DNA of 64,000 nucleotides from JASLCR01 sp964384345. Lineage in GTDB: Bacteria; Patescibacteriota; Saccharimonadia; Saccharimonadales; Saccharimonadaceae. Position 1 is the first letter of the stretch, and every line of letters begins with the position of its first letter. Where the stretch lies: the NCBI GenBank assembly GCA_964384345.1, contig CAYLKD010000001.1, positions 62,001 to 126,000 on the forward strand. Reading direction: 5' to 3'. The notes below the pieces were generated by a model. That model saw only the letters and a program-made list of their open reading frames with translations, searched no databases and was not told the DNA's origin. The translations under genes and the position numbers were made by a program. Of the stretch, positions 33,145-42,486 are shown piece by piece.

Positions 33145-33597
33145 TTAGAATGGAATTTCACTTAAATCAATTGGTTTGTCATCGATGTCATCTGGGGCAT
33201 TATCAGCTGGCTTACGAGCTGCAGGAGCTGAGCTGCCTTGAGCACTACCGCCACTTTGGGCTGGGCCATTTTCGCCACTAGGTCCATCGAGAAAGGTTAC
33301 ATCAGTTGCGACAACTTCAACTTTTGAACGTTTTTTGCCGGTTTCCTTGTCGTCCCAGCTGTCTTGACGAAGGCGACCCTGCACGAGGCAGCGGCGACCC
33401 TTTGAAAGATACTGGTTGACGAGTTCACCGAGCTTTTCCCACGCCGTGACATCGAAGAAATCTGCTTGATCATCTTGACCTGTTCGGTCAACCGCGATCG
33501 AAAAGCTAGCAATTGTCTTGCCGGTTGTTGTCGTTCGCATTTCTGGATCGCGTACGAGACGTCCCATCAAGATAACTTGATTGATACTTCGTGCCAT
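33145..33597 (-). CDS. ssb: Single-stranded DNA-binding protein
   Basis: 150 residues. It has an OB-fold with SINQVILMGRLVRDPEMR, ADFFDVTAWEKLGELV and KGRRCLVQGRLRQDSW. A flexible Ser/Gly/Ala-rich linker follows, then the acidic C-terminal tip DDKPIDLSEIPF, which recruits partner proteins. A GGGG-type site precedes the ATG. Located between rpsF and rpsR. Confidence 0.96.
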   Translation of the reverse strand: MARSINQVILMGRLVRDPEMRTTTTGKTIASFSIAVDRTGQDDQADFFDVTAWEKLGELVNQYLSKGRRCLVQGRLRQDSWDDKETGKKRSKVEVVATDVTFLDGPSGENGPAQSGGSAQGSSAPAARKPADNAPDDIDDKPIDLSEIPF

Positions 33598-33607
33598 GTC
33601 GGTTCCC

Positions 33608-33952
33608 CTATTCTTCTTCGTCGGCGCGTGCCGAGCGTTTCTTTGATTCTTCGAGCTTCTTACGTTCCTTGTCGTCTACCGTGACAAGTAAGTAGCGCAG
33701 TGCGTACTCGGTAATGTTGAGTGTGTTGGAAATTTTGAGCGGTGCATCTGCTGGTAGCTCGAGGTCGAGGCTAACGTAGATAGCAAAATTCTCTCGTTTG
33801 ATACTGTAGGCCAAGCGTTTCTTGCCCCAGTTGTCTTCTTTGGTGACCGTACCACCGGCTGATGCGATGAGTGACTTTAGCTCGTCAAGCGTCGTATCAA
33901 GCTGGCTCTCCAGGTCGGGGTGAATAAGAACGGTAAGTTCGTATTCTTTCAT
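33608..33952 (-). CDS. rpsF: Ribosomal protein S6
   Basis: 114 residues from the ATG at 33952 with AAAGGAGG upstream; the open frame reaches 33997 but has no site there. KEYELTVLIHPDLESQL, NWGKKRLAYSIK and the charged C-terminal tail match S6. First gene of the operon. A leader of some tens of bases lies upstream, so regulation by S6:S18 binding is possible but no site was identified. Confidence 0.95.
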   Translation of the reverse strand: MKEYELTVLIHPDLESQLDTTLDELKSLIASAGGTVTKEDNWGKKRLAYSIKRENFAIYVSLDLELPADAPLKISNTLNITEYALRYLLVTVDDKERKKLEESKKRSARADEEE

Positions 33953-34049
33953 AGATGCCTCCTTTGGAATCCGTGTTGGATGGTTATTCTGTCTCAAATA
34001 ACCCTAGGTTAATAACAGCTGTAATTGTACCAGCTTTAAGAAGAATTGT

Positions 34050-34658
34050 CTACTCTGTTGCTGAACGATTTGCAAGCAGTGGGTAACGTTCGAGCAGCAT
34101 AGCATACGCATCGGCATCAGCATGTGCTCGCTCATCATCGGACCTGTCAGCATGCTTCTGTGCAGCAACAAGTGATCGATGGAAAAATTCAAATAGTACT
34201 TGGTCAATCTCCGTCGTATCCTCAAGAACGGTCCAATCTTTTGCTCTACGCTCCTGTATGTATACCGCTACTTCGTCCTGTTCATCAACAACAATGCGCG
34301 CCGTTACTTCTGGCTGTTCAATTATCACCCGTGCGCTCTGGGCATGACCTGTCTTCAGAGCCGATGAATATCGATCCAGCAACGAATATCGCTCTTCAAT
34401 GCCACTTCCGTCAGCGTAGCGCGTTGCAATCGTCTGCTCCTCAACCCCATCGACGTATTCCATCCGTGCTCGTCTGCCCTGATATATATTCCATAGCGCA
34501 GCAATTTCGAGTTTGATTTTGGCACCAGCTGGCAACACTTCTATCTCAGACAGGCTGTCAGGATCACCGATGACGCGTGCGAGCATCGTATTTGTATCTA
34601 TCCCTGGTGGGTTGTAGTCTATTGTTAGTCTACTGAGCTCTGTGGTGATTACTGACAT
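34050..34658 (-). CDS. Hypothetical soluble protein, 202 aa
   Basis: Acidic, mostly charged protein with no signal peptide or membrane segment. It resembles a CYTH-like or other beta-rich protein in its first half (ITTELSRLTIDYNPPGID, AKIKLEIAALW, QQTI-type strands) and is helical at the C-terminus (RSLVAAQKHADRSDDERAH). I do not recognise a family. No clear ribosome site before the ATG. It stands alone between ftsK and rpsF on the same strand. Confidence 0.6.
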   Translation of the reverse strand: MSVITTELSRLTIDYNPPGIDTNTMLARVIGDPDSLSEIEVLPAGAKIKLEIAALWNIYQGRRARMEYVDGVEEQTIATRYADGSGIEERYSLLDRYSSALKTGHAQSARVIIEQPEVTARIVVDEQDEVAVYIQERRAKDWTVLEDTTEIDQVLFEFFHRSLVAAQKHADRSDDERAHADADAYAMLLERYPLLANRSATE

Positions 34659-34753
34659 AGTGTTTTTTTTGTTTTCCGTTATGCTATGTGTTTGTTATAC
34701 ACTCAAACACATGTAAACACAAGCGACATTTCTACCAGATGAATGGAGGCTCG

Positions 34754-36988
34754 TTATACGTCGTCGCTGCCGCTGTTGAGATCAGCCATACTCGAGATCA
34801 ACACTTCACGTGGTCGGGCACCATCAGCTTGTCCAATGACACCTTGTTCTTCCATTTCCTCAATGATACGAGCGGCCCGTGCATAGCCGATACGCAGTCG
34901 TCGTTGCAACAAGCTGGTACTCGCTTTTTTGCTATCAATTACAACCCGAAGCGCATCGTTATACATATCATCGCCACCTTCGTGGTCAAAGTCCATGACA
35001 ACGCCACCTTTACCATTGATTTGAACTGGTTGAGAAATAATTTCATCATTGTACTGCGGTGCACTCTGCATACGCAGATGATCAGTGATCTTGATAACCT
35101 CTTCGTCCATCACCCAAGCACCCTGAATACGCTTTGGCTTGCTCATATCGGCGGTCTTCATTAACATATCACCTTGCCCGAGCAATTTCTCGGCGCCCAT
35201 TTGGTCGAGAATCGTTCGTGAATCGATCTGTGAGGCTACTGTAAACGCGATACGAGCCGGAACGTTCGCCTTGATGAGTCCAGTAATGACATCGACAGAT
35301 GGACGCTGCGTGGCAAGTACCAGGTGGATACCTACAGCACGGGCTTTTTGCGCTAAACGCACGATCAGTGCTTCAACATCGCGCGCCGCTACCATCATCA
35401 GATCTGCTAGCTCGTCGATCACAATCACAATATATGGCATGGCGCCCTCATCGACTTGTTGCATGTTGCCATCTTCATCTTCGACAGAAATTTTCTTGCC
35501 ACCGCTCTGGACTTTTTTGTTGTAGCTCGCGATATCACGCAGTTTTTCACCGGCCAATAACTTGTAACGTCGCTCCATCTCATTTACTGCCCATTTGAGC
35601 GCGCTGATGGTTTTTTCAGGTTCGGTGATAATCGGCGTCAACAGATGAGGAATGTCTTCGTAGGGCGCCATTTCAACTTGTTTTGGGTCGACTAAAATCA
35701 GCTTCATTTCTGCTGGAGAATTACGGTACAAGAGACTGGTCAGCAGTGTGTTAATCATGACTGACTTACCGGAACCTGTTTGACCAGCTACGAGCAAGTG
35801 AGGCATTTTGTTGAGCTTGCCGACAACAGCTTCACCTGAAATGTCTTTACCGATCGCAAATGCTAGTGGTTCCCGATCGCTCGTCCACTGTTTCGATTCG
35901 AGGATACCGCGCAGACGCACATCGGCAAACTTGATGTTTGGCACTTCGATACCGACCGCACGTTGGCCTGGGATTGGCGCTTCAATACGCAAACTTTGCG
36001 CTGCAAGGTTGAGAGCAATATTCGTTTCTAGTGCTGAAATACGCGTTAATTTGACACCAGCTGGTGGTTTAAGGGTATATTGAGTAACTTTCGGTCCAAT
36101 ATTTGCCCCTTCCATCTCGACATCAATATGAAATTCATGCAATGTGTCTTTGATCGTCTGCGCATTGTGTTGCACATCACCGGCATCTGCTGGATTTTGC
36201 TTCTTTTCGAGTAGATCAAGCCCTGGTGATTTCCAGTTCGGATCAGTCACAGAAATGAGCGCAGCTTGTTCTTCGGCGACTTTGTCCTGCGTGACGCTAC
36301 CGCGAAGTGTCGAAAGTTTAGCATTATTTTTTGATTCAGTCGCGTTCATCATTGGCACACCAGCATTAAGCTTGAGTTCACCGACATCAGTCGAGCGTGC
36401 TGGCTCTGCTTTGGCAGCTTTTTTCATGATCGAAACATTGTCTTTTTGTTCTTGATCTGTTGAGGTTGCGAACAATTGCTTAATAGCACTAAAGATTGCC
36501 GCTGGTGACTTACGTACCACAAATAACACTGTCATACAGATCAGCAAGATGTAGACGAACACTGCAACGCCTGGATCAACGAGTCCGAGCATGGCACTGT
36601 TTGCCGTATCACCCACAAAGCCACCGTGACTTTTGCCAAGGTCGTCTTTGAGGAGTCCAAACATACCCGCAAACCAGACAAATAGCAGCAGACTCGCGAA
36701 TTTTACGACAAATGGCAAACGATTGTTGTCAGAACGAAAAGTTTCAATGGCAACATAAAACGCTAGCAGAGGAATGAGATATGCAGCGTAGCCGAGCGTA
36801 TTTACAAAAGATGCTTGCAACCACTGCAACACTGGACCGCCGACGCCAAACCAGGTAACCACCAGAAGTAGCGAAAGTGCTATGAGGAGCAGTGCTCCGA
36901 CTTGGCTCCAGAAGCCAGCTGGCAGCGTATGTTGCGGTGCGGCAGCCTGCTTGGATCGTTTTGTTGTTCGTTTTTTCTTTTTTGCCAT
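34754..36988 (-). CDS. ftsK: DNA translocase FtsK/SpoIIIE
   Basis: Hexameric DNA pump that clears chromosomes from the division septum and can activate Xer recombination. Four membrane helices occupy residues ~25-165. A short linker follows, instead of the long one in E. coli. The alpha-beta motor has Walker A VAGQTGSGKSVMINTLL, Walker B YIVIVIDELADLMM and LATQRPSVDVITGLIKAN. The gamma winged helix (SLLQRRLRIGYARAARIIEE) reads orientation sequences. 744 residues. TATAAT lies 11 nt before the ATG with no ribosome site, so the leader is only a few bases. Confidence 0.96.
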   Translation of the reverse strand: MAKKKKRTTKRSKQAAAPQHTLPAGFWSQVGALLLIALSLLLVVTWFGVGGPVLQWLQASFVNTLGYAAYLIPLLAFYVAIETFRSDNNRLPFVVKFASLLLFVWFAGMFGLLKDDLGKSHGGFVGDTANSAMLGLVDPGVAVFVYILLICMTVLFVVRKSPAAIFSAIKQLFATSTDQEQKDNVSIMKKAAKAEPARSTDVGELKLNAGVPMMNATESKNNAKLSTLRGSVTQDKVAEEQAALISVTDPNWKSPGLDLLEKKQNPADAGDVQHNAQTIKDTLHEFHIDVEMEGANIGPKVTQYTLKPPAGVKLTRISALETNIALNLAAQSLRIEAPIPGQRAVGIEVPNIKFADVRLRGILESKQWTSDREPLAFAIGKDISGEAVVGKLNKMPHLLVAGQTGSGKSVMINTLLTSLLYRNSPAEMKLILVDPKQVEMAPYEDIPHLLTPIITEPEKTISALKWAVNEMERRYKLLAGEKLRDIASYNKKVQSGGKKISVEDEDGNMQQVDEGAMPYIVIVIDELADLMMVAARDVEALIVRLAQKARAVGIHLVLATQRPSVDVITGLIKANVPARIAFTVASQIDSRTILDQMGAEKLLGQGDMLMKTADMSKPKRIQGAWVMDEEVIKITDHLRMQSAPQYNDEIISQPVQINGKGGVVMDFDHEGGDDMYNDALRVVIDSKKASTSLLQRRLRIGYARAARIIEEMEEQGVIGQADGARPREVLISSMADLNSGSDDV

Positions 36989-37086
36989 AACTGTTATTTA
37001 TTATAGATGGATGCCATCAGTTTAATACCGTTATATTATAGCAAAATTTACAATATTTTGCAAGCCCCTTATGCTTTGTACATAAA

Positions 37087-37115
37087 AGTACTGCACAACG
37101 GTGTCGCGCAGTACT
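37087..37115 (-). terminator. Terminator after rnj
   Basis: AGTACTGC/GCAGTACT hairpin on the minus strand followed by TTTTATG. It lies 34 bases past the rnj stop. Confidence 0.7.
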
Positions 37116-37148
37116 ATCTACAGTGCTACTTCAATCTATTCGATTAAA

Positions 37149-39350
37149 CTAGTAGCCGCGGTTATCAATACGCTGACGAGGCATAGCTACCTCTGTATCA
37201 GGAACCTGTGGAGGCTGGAATGACTTTCCGGGTAGTGGTGGAATCGCTGAAGTCGTTGCATCAACAGGAGCCGCAGCGTGACGCTGTTGCTGCTGCTGGT
37301 GGTGTTGAGGCCGAGGACCTGACTGATGTTGCTGCTGATTACCCTGTGCTGGACGTCGATCCCCATTGCTACCATTGCCACCGATTTCATTAATAACAGG
37401 AATTACGATCGGCGTGCGATGCGTCTGGTCGTAGAGTACATGCGTAATCTCATCTTTGAGTTCTTTCTTGAGTTGATCGAGGTCGACACGTTTGCCTCCG
37501 AAGCTGCGGGCGACCTTTTGCTTAAGATACTGACGAATAAGACCCATGAGCTCTTCTGAGTCGCGCAGATAAATGAAGCCACGAGAGATAATGTCTGGGC
37601 TTGTCATCAAACGACCCGTGCCACGCTGAACGGTCAGGACAACGACGAACATACCTTCGGCTGCCATGTGAATACGATCTTTGAGGACGACTTCGGAAAC
37701 AATTGCCCCACTGTCGTCGTACATCAATCCACCAACAGGGATACGGCCAGCTTTTTTGGCACCATCTGCGGTGATTTCAACGATGTCACCGGCGTCACAA
37801 ACAAAGATGTTTTTTCGTGGGATCGCAGCTTCTTTTTCAGCTAGCTCTGCATTGTGCACGAGCATGTGGAACTCACCGTGAATTGGCATGTAGTAGGTCG
37901 GATTGAGCGCGTTGATCAATTTTACGTGATCGTCATAGTAGCCATGACCCGACATGTGTAACGGTCCAACACCGGTAAGATGCGTCTTGCCGTGCTGGAT
38001 AACTTCACTTCCCTCGCGCATCAAACCATCAACGGTACGGACGATGAATTTTTCGTTACCAGGGATCTGACTTGAGCTAAAGACAACTTTGTCGGTATTT
38101 TTGATCTTGATGTGCTTGTGCGACCCTGATGCCATTCGGTTAAGTACGGCGTTGAACTCTCCCTGTGAGCCTGTACAGACGATCGTAACTTTGCCATCAG
38201 GTAGTTTGATGATGTCTTCCATTTTGACTACGACATCTTTCGGTACGCGAATGATACCAGTGCGCAGCGCAACTTCCATGTTTTGGATCATACTGTAGCC
38301 GGCAAACGCGACTTTTCGATCACGCTTTTTTGCCTCTTCGAGGATCAACTGCATACGGTGAATCATACTACTAAAACAGCTAATGATGACGCGACTATTT
38401 GGATTGCGGTCCATGATGACACCGAGGTTTTCGGCAATTTCTGGTTCACCGTGTGAATGAGCGCCTTCACTTTCACAGTTTGTCGACTCATTGAGTAGCA
38501 TCAAAATGCCTTCTTTTGCAGCGATTTCGGTCATACGGTCGAGGTCAAATTTTTGACCGTCAACTGGGTTTTCTTCAAAACGCCAGTCACCTGTATCGAT
38601 AACAACACCAAGTGGGGTTCGGATGACAACTGCAGTTGCATCTGGGATAGAGTGGTTAACGCGGACAAGCTCGATACTAAAGCTGTCGCCTAACTGAACG
38701 CGGTCATGTGCCTCAGGGCTGAGTTCGTAATATTCTGGCTCATAACCACTACTCGACTCTTCCATAGTGCGTTTGAGCATACCGATCGTGAATTTCGATG
38801 CATAGACTGGTGCAGGAATCTTGTGAATAATGTGACGGAATGCGCCGATGTGATCGAGGTGACCATGCGTAAAGACGACACCACGAATCTTGTGCTTGTT
38901 TTCTTGAAGCCAGGTTGTATCCGGAATAATGTAGTTAATACCTGGATAATCGCCGCCCGGGAATAAGAACCCCATGTCGATAACAACAATGTCGTTATCG
39001 TATTCGATAGCCATACAGTTTTTACCGATACCCATTTCACCCAGTCCACCAATAGGTATGATGCGCAACTTAGGTCCGTTGGTACGAGGCATCTTTTTTT
39101 GTTCAGCAACGCTAAACTGTTTGCCCTCATAGCCGTTATAAATAGATTTGTTGACTGGTATATTGATAATGTGCTGTGATGCTCTCAAATTGACGTCGTC
39201 TGAGGTGCGGCGTTGTGCGCGAAAGACTTCGCCACGGCGAGTTGTGGTGCCGTTGATAACGCTATTGTCTGATTTGCGTTTTTGTTGTTGATTTGCAGGT
39301 CGTTTTGATAGATCATCTGCTTGTGGTTTAGCGTCTCTTCGTTGACCCAT
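37149..39350 (-). CDS. rnj: Ribonuclease J
   Basis: Metallo-beta-lactamase/beta-CASP RNase that matures and degrades RNA. A basic 95-residue N-terminal extension precedes the core (LRIIPIGGLGEMGIGKNC). The zinc motif is VVFTHGHLDHIGAFRH; the beta-CASP motifs include CFSSMIHRMQ and TGSQGEFNAVLNRMA. The C-terminal domain is followed by a Gln/His/Pro-rich tail. 733 residues, longer than the usual ~555 because of both extensions. AAAGGAG lies before the ATG. With PNPase (40155-42269) it makes up the core RNA-decay machinery. Confidence 0.95.
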   Translation of the reverse strand: MGQRRDAKPQADDLSKRPANQQQKRKSDNSVINGTTTRRGEVFRAQRRTSDDVNLRASQHIINIPVNKSIYNGYEGKQFSVAEQKKMPRTNGPKLRIIPIGGLGEMGIGKNCMAIEYDNDIVVIDMGFLFPGGDYPGINYIIPDTTWLQENKHKIRGVVFTHGHLDHIGAFRHIIHKIPAPVYASKFTIGMLKRTMEESSSGYEPEYYELSPEAHDRVQLGDSFSIELVRVNHSIPDATAVVIRTPLGVVIDTGDWRFEENPVDGQKFDLDRMTEIAAKEGILMLLNESTNCESEGAHSHGEPEIAENLGVIMDRNPNSRVIISCFSSMIHRMQLILEEAKKRDRKVAFAGYSMIQNMEVALRTGIIRVPKDVVVKMEDIIKLPDGKVTIVCTGSQGEFNAVLNRMASGSHKHIKIKNTDKVVFSSSQIPGNEKFIVRTVDGLMREGSEVIQHGKTHLTGVGPLHMSGHGYYDDHVKLINALNPTYYMPIHGEFHMLVHNAELAEKEAAIPRKNIFVCDAGDIVEITADGAKKAGRIPVGGLMYDDSGAIVSEVVLKDRIHMAAEGMFVVVLTVQRGTGRLMTSPDIISRGFIYLRDSEELMGLIRQYLKQKVARSFGGKRVDLDQLKKELKDEITHVLYDQTHRTPIVIPVINEIGGNGSNGDRRPAQGNQQQHQSGPRPQHHQQQQQRHAAAPVDATTSAIPPLPGKSFQPPQVPDTEVAMPRQRIDNRGY

Positions 39351-39475
39351 GTGTGTTGTTTCTCCTTTGTTTGTAGAAATCTCGTGTTAAATAATTTCGA
39401 AAAATAAGACGTTGGGGTAATCGGACGTAGAAAACAAGTACCCTATATCAGTGCCGTTAGTATAGCAAAAATGGC

Positions 39476-40048
39476 TTAATGTTGCAAGTGTGCCAACTTC
39501 GCTGCTGCCAAAAAATCATCGATCAGCACCTGCCGCATTGAACCATTGTAGAGCGCGGCGGCTGGGTGATAGAGTGGTATAACTAAAAAGTTTAGCTCAT
39601 GAAATCTGACTTGCCGTGCGTGACCATGGTCGCGCGAAATAACAAGTTCTGGTATAAAGCACATGCCAGCGTGGCGACCGAGCGTGATCAATACTTTTGG
39701 CTTAATAATTTCGAGTTGGCGCATAAGATATGGCCAAAAAGCAGCTTTTTCTTCTCTGGATGGGTCACGGTTGTTTGGTGGCCGGTACTTCACTATGTTG
39801 GTAATATAGATATCACTACGCACTAAATTCGCCGCACGCAACATTTCATCCAAAAATTGTCCACTGGCTCCAACAAACGGCATGCCAGTCTCATCTTCTT
39901 TTTTACCTGGCGCCTCGCCTATGAAAACGATATCAGCGTGGGGATTACCCTCGCCCATAACGAGCTGCGTCGCTGAAGCTGCCAAATCAGGACAGACATT
40001 GCTAGCAATAATTTCTTCAGCGAGTGCGGCAAGTGTATCTGTATTCAT
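39476..40048 (-). CDS. Family 4-like uracil-DNA glycosylase
   Basis: 190 residues. Motif A IVFIGEAPGKKEDETGMPFVGASGQFLDEML and motif B LVIPLYHPAAALYN define the family 4/5 uracil-DNA glycosylase fold, which excises uracil from DNA. Only two cysteines are present in the whole protein (about positions 19 and 129), so the four-cysteine Fe-S cluster usual for family 4 is missing. An -10-like TATACA lies 10 nt before the ATG, giving a very short leader. Function as a glycosylase is likely but unproven. Confidence 0.85.
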   Translation of the reverse strand: MNTDTLAALAEEIIASNVCPDLAASATQLVMGEGNPHADIVFIGEAPGKKEDETGMPFVGASGQFLDEMLRAANLVRSDIYITNIVKYRPPNNRDPSREEKAAFWPYLMRQLEIIKPKVLITLGRHAGMCFIPELVISRDHGHARQVRFHELNFLVIPLYHPAAALYNGSMRQVLIDDFLAAAKLAHLQH

Positions 40049-40154
40049 AACTTCAAGTTGTATAGAATTTTGCCACTAATCAATGTGCGACCGTCGCCAT
40101 ACTACTAATAGGTATGCTATTGAGAGCAGTGAGAAGTGGCAGATCCATCACTTT

Positions 40155-42269
40155 CTACTGCTGAACGTCTTTGAGACTCAAACTTAGTCGCCCACGATCA
40201 TCGATGCCTGTTAGCTTAACTTTTACTTCTTGACCTTCATGGAGAATGTCAGTCACTTTGTCGACGCGGTGATCAGCTAGCTCAGAAATATGCACCATAC
40301 CATCAGTGCCTGGCATAATGTTGACGAAGGCACCAAATTCCATAATTTTGACTACTTTACCATCGTAGACGTGACCAACCTCTGGCTCTTCCGTTAGGCT
40401 CTTGATCCAGTTAAGCGCTTTTTCGATGCTTGCAGCGTCGTTACTTGCAACCGTTATCAGACCGTCGTCTTTGATGTCGATCTCAGCACCAGTTTCGGCA
40501 GTGATTTTGTTGATTACTTCACCACCCTTCCCAATAACCGCACCAATTTTTTCAGGATTAATTTTGATCTTTTCAATGCGAGGCGCGTATGGACTCAATG
40601 TCGGACGAGGTGCTGCCATCGTTGTCATCATGTGCTCAAGAATAAATGTGCGCCCAGGTGTGCTGGCTCGGATTGCTTTAGCCAAAATTTCAACAGGCAG
40701 ACCGTGCAACTTCATATCCATTTGTACGGCAGTGATACCTTGTTCGGTTCCCGTTACTTTGAAGTCCATGTCTCCAGCAAAATCTTCTGCATCGGCGATA
40801 TCAGACAGTACATACGGTGTATCACCATCCATCATAAGGCCCATAGCAATACCTGAGACTGGTCGTTTAAGCGGCACTCCCGCGTCCATCAATGCAAGTG
40901 TCGAGCTACACGTTGCCGCCATAGAAGTTGAACCATTTTGACTCATAATCTCGGTGACGCTACGAATCGTGTATGGGAATTCTTCTTCGGTCGGCAGGAC
41001 TGGTATTAATGCTCGCTCGGCAAGGTAGCCATGTCCGATCTCACGTCGACCAGGACTGCCAAGACGGCGGACTTCTCCGACCGTATAACCTGGAGCGTTG
41101 TAGTGATGCATGTAGCGACGTTCGCCATTTGACACCTCCATGGTATCAACCATTTGAGAATAGCTTAGTGGCGCTAACGTCACGATGTTCAAACCTTGAG
41201 TCACGCCACGAGTAAAGATACTCGAGCCATGCGTGCGAGGTAATATACCGACTTCTGAGCTCAATGGACGAATCTCATCGAGAGCGCGGCCGTCTGGTCG
41301 AGTTTGAGTAGCGACAATGCCTCGGCGGACGTCTTTGTGAAGTGCCATCGTAAATGCCTCATCGTACTCATCACGCAGCGCGTCATACTCTTCACCTACC
41401 GTTGCTGCCATGTCTTCGTGGAATGCCCAGCGAAGTTCATTGATCATTTCGTTGCGTTCAGGATATGGTTTTTGCAGTTTCTCACCGAGTTTTTCGTGTG
41501 CCCACGCATCGACTGCTGATTGAATTGCTTCATTTGGCAATACTAATTCATATTCAAATGCAGCTTTGGCAACCTTCTGGGCAAGTTCTTTTTGCAACGC
41601 AATTGCGGGCTGCATTGCCGTATGCGCCCAAGCAATCGCTTCGATAATAATCTCTTCGTCGACTTCATTTGCACCAGCTTCGACCATTACTACCCCACCT
41701 TCGATGCCAGCGACAACGAGGTCGAGGTCGGACACTTCGCGTTCCTCTGGACTCAAAAACGCTTTGAATTCGCCGTTGACACGGCCAACACGAAGTCCAG
41801 CCACTGGACCGTCAAACGGTGCACCACTGATACTCAGTGCGGCACTCGCTGCCATCATACCAACCATATCAGGGCGAAATGCTGGATCCATCGAAAGAAC
41901 GCTTGCAACTACTTGGACTTCAGCACGGAAGCCTTTTGGAAATAGCGGACGAATTGGGCGATCAATGATGCGTCCAATTAAAATAGCTTCGTCACTTGGA
42001 CGACCTTCACGTTTGATAAAACGACTACCGCTAATTTTTCCAGCTGCATACATTTTTTCTTCATAGTCAACTGATAGTGGAAAATAGTCTAATTTTACTG
42101 GTCTTGTACCAATCTGAGTGGTACCAAGCACGACAGTGTCACCGTACTTTACGAGCACGCTTGCCGTGGTGCGAAAACCAATTCGATTAACTTCTAGTGT
42201 GAGCTGTTTTCCGCATAGATCGGTACTGACAGAGATTATCTCTTTGCCGTTTGGGTTGATAGTACTCAT
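40155..42269 (-). CDS. pnp: Polynucleotide phosphorylase
   Basis: 3'-5' phosphorolytic exoribonuclease. It has a first RNase PH domain (LDYFPLSVDYEEKMYAAGK, REGRPSDEAILIGRIIDRP), a helical linker and a second RNase PH domain (TFILEHMMTTMAAPRPTL just after it). The KH domain is KIGAVIGKGGEVINKI and the S1 domain GKVVKIMEFGAFVNIMPG ends the protein. 704 residues, full length. It has an AAAGGAG site and a leader of about 50 nt after a TATAGT box. Probably works with RNase J. Confidence 0.97.
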   Translation of the reverse strand: MSTINPNGKEIISVSTDLCGKQLTLEVNRIGFRTTASVLVKYGDTVVLGTTQIGTRPVKLDYFPLSVDYEEKMYAAGKISGSRFIKREGRPSDEAILIGRIIDRPIRPLFPKGFRAEVQVVASVLSMDPAFRPDMVGMMAASAALSISGAPFDGPVAGLRVGRVNGEFKAFLSPEEREVSDLDLVVAGIEGGVVMVEAGANEVDEEIIIEAIAWAHTAMQPAIALQKELAQKVAKAAFEYELVLPNEAIQSAVDAWAHEKLGEKLQKPYPERNEMINELRWAFHEDMAATVGEEYDALRDEYDEAFTMALHKDVRRGIVATQTRPDGRALDEIRPLSSEVGILPRTHGSSIFTRGVTQGLNIVTLAPLSYSQMVDTMEVSNGERRYMHHYNAPGYTVGEVRRLGSPGRREIGHGYLAERALIPVLPTEEEFPYTIRSVTEIMSQNGSTSMAATCSSTLALMDAGVPLKRPVSGIAMGLMMDGDTPYVLSDIADAEDFAGDMDFKVTGTEQGITAVQMDMKLHGLPVEILAKAIRASTPGRTFILEHMMTTMAAPRPTLSPYAPRIEKIKINPEKIGAVIGKGGEVINKITAETGAEIDIKDDGLITVASNDAASIEKALNWIKSLTEEPEVGHVYDGKVVKIMEFGAFVNIMPGTDGMVHISELADHRVDKVTDILHEGQEVKVKLTGIDDRGRLSLSLKDVQQ

Positions 42270-42486
42270 TATATGAGTCTCCTTTCATTGTAAGCGGAAA
42301 GTAACAGGGGTGAAAATTACTATACTTTCGTATGAAATTCTCGTCTCTATCACTATCCACTTGGTTACACTCCTTAGTATACCTTGCCCGGAAGAAAAAC
42401 TAAACTTGCCGTACGTAACTTTACATGGTATCGTTCGCACATACTTTGCGAGCAACACAACATTTAGCGCGTACTCACAACTAAAA

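Noticed and set aside
34688..35164. Plus-strand 158-codon frame
   Set aside because: Antisense to the conserved C-terminus of ftsK.
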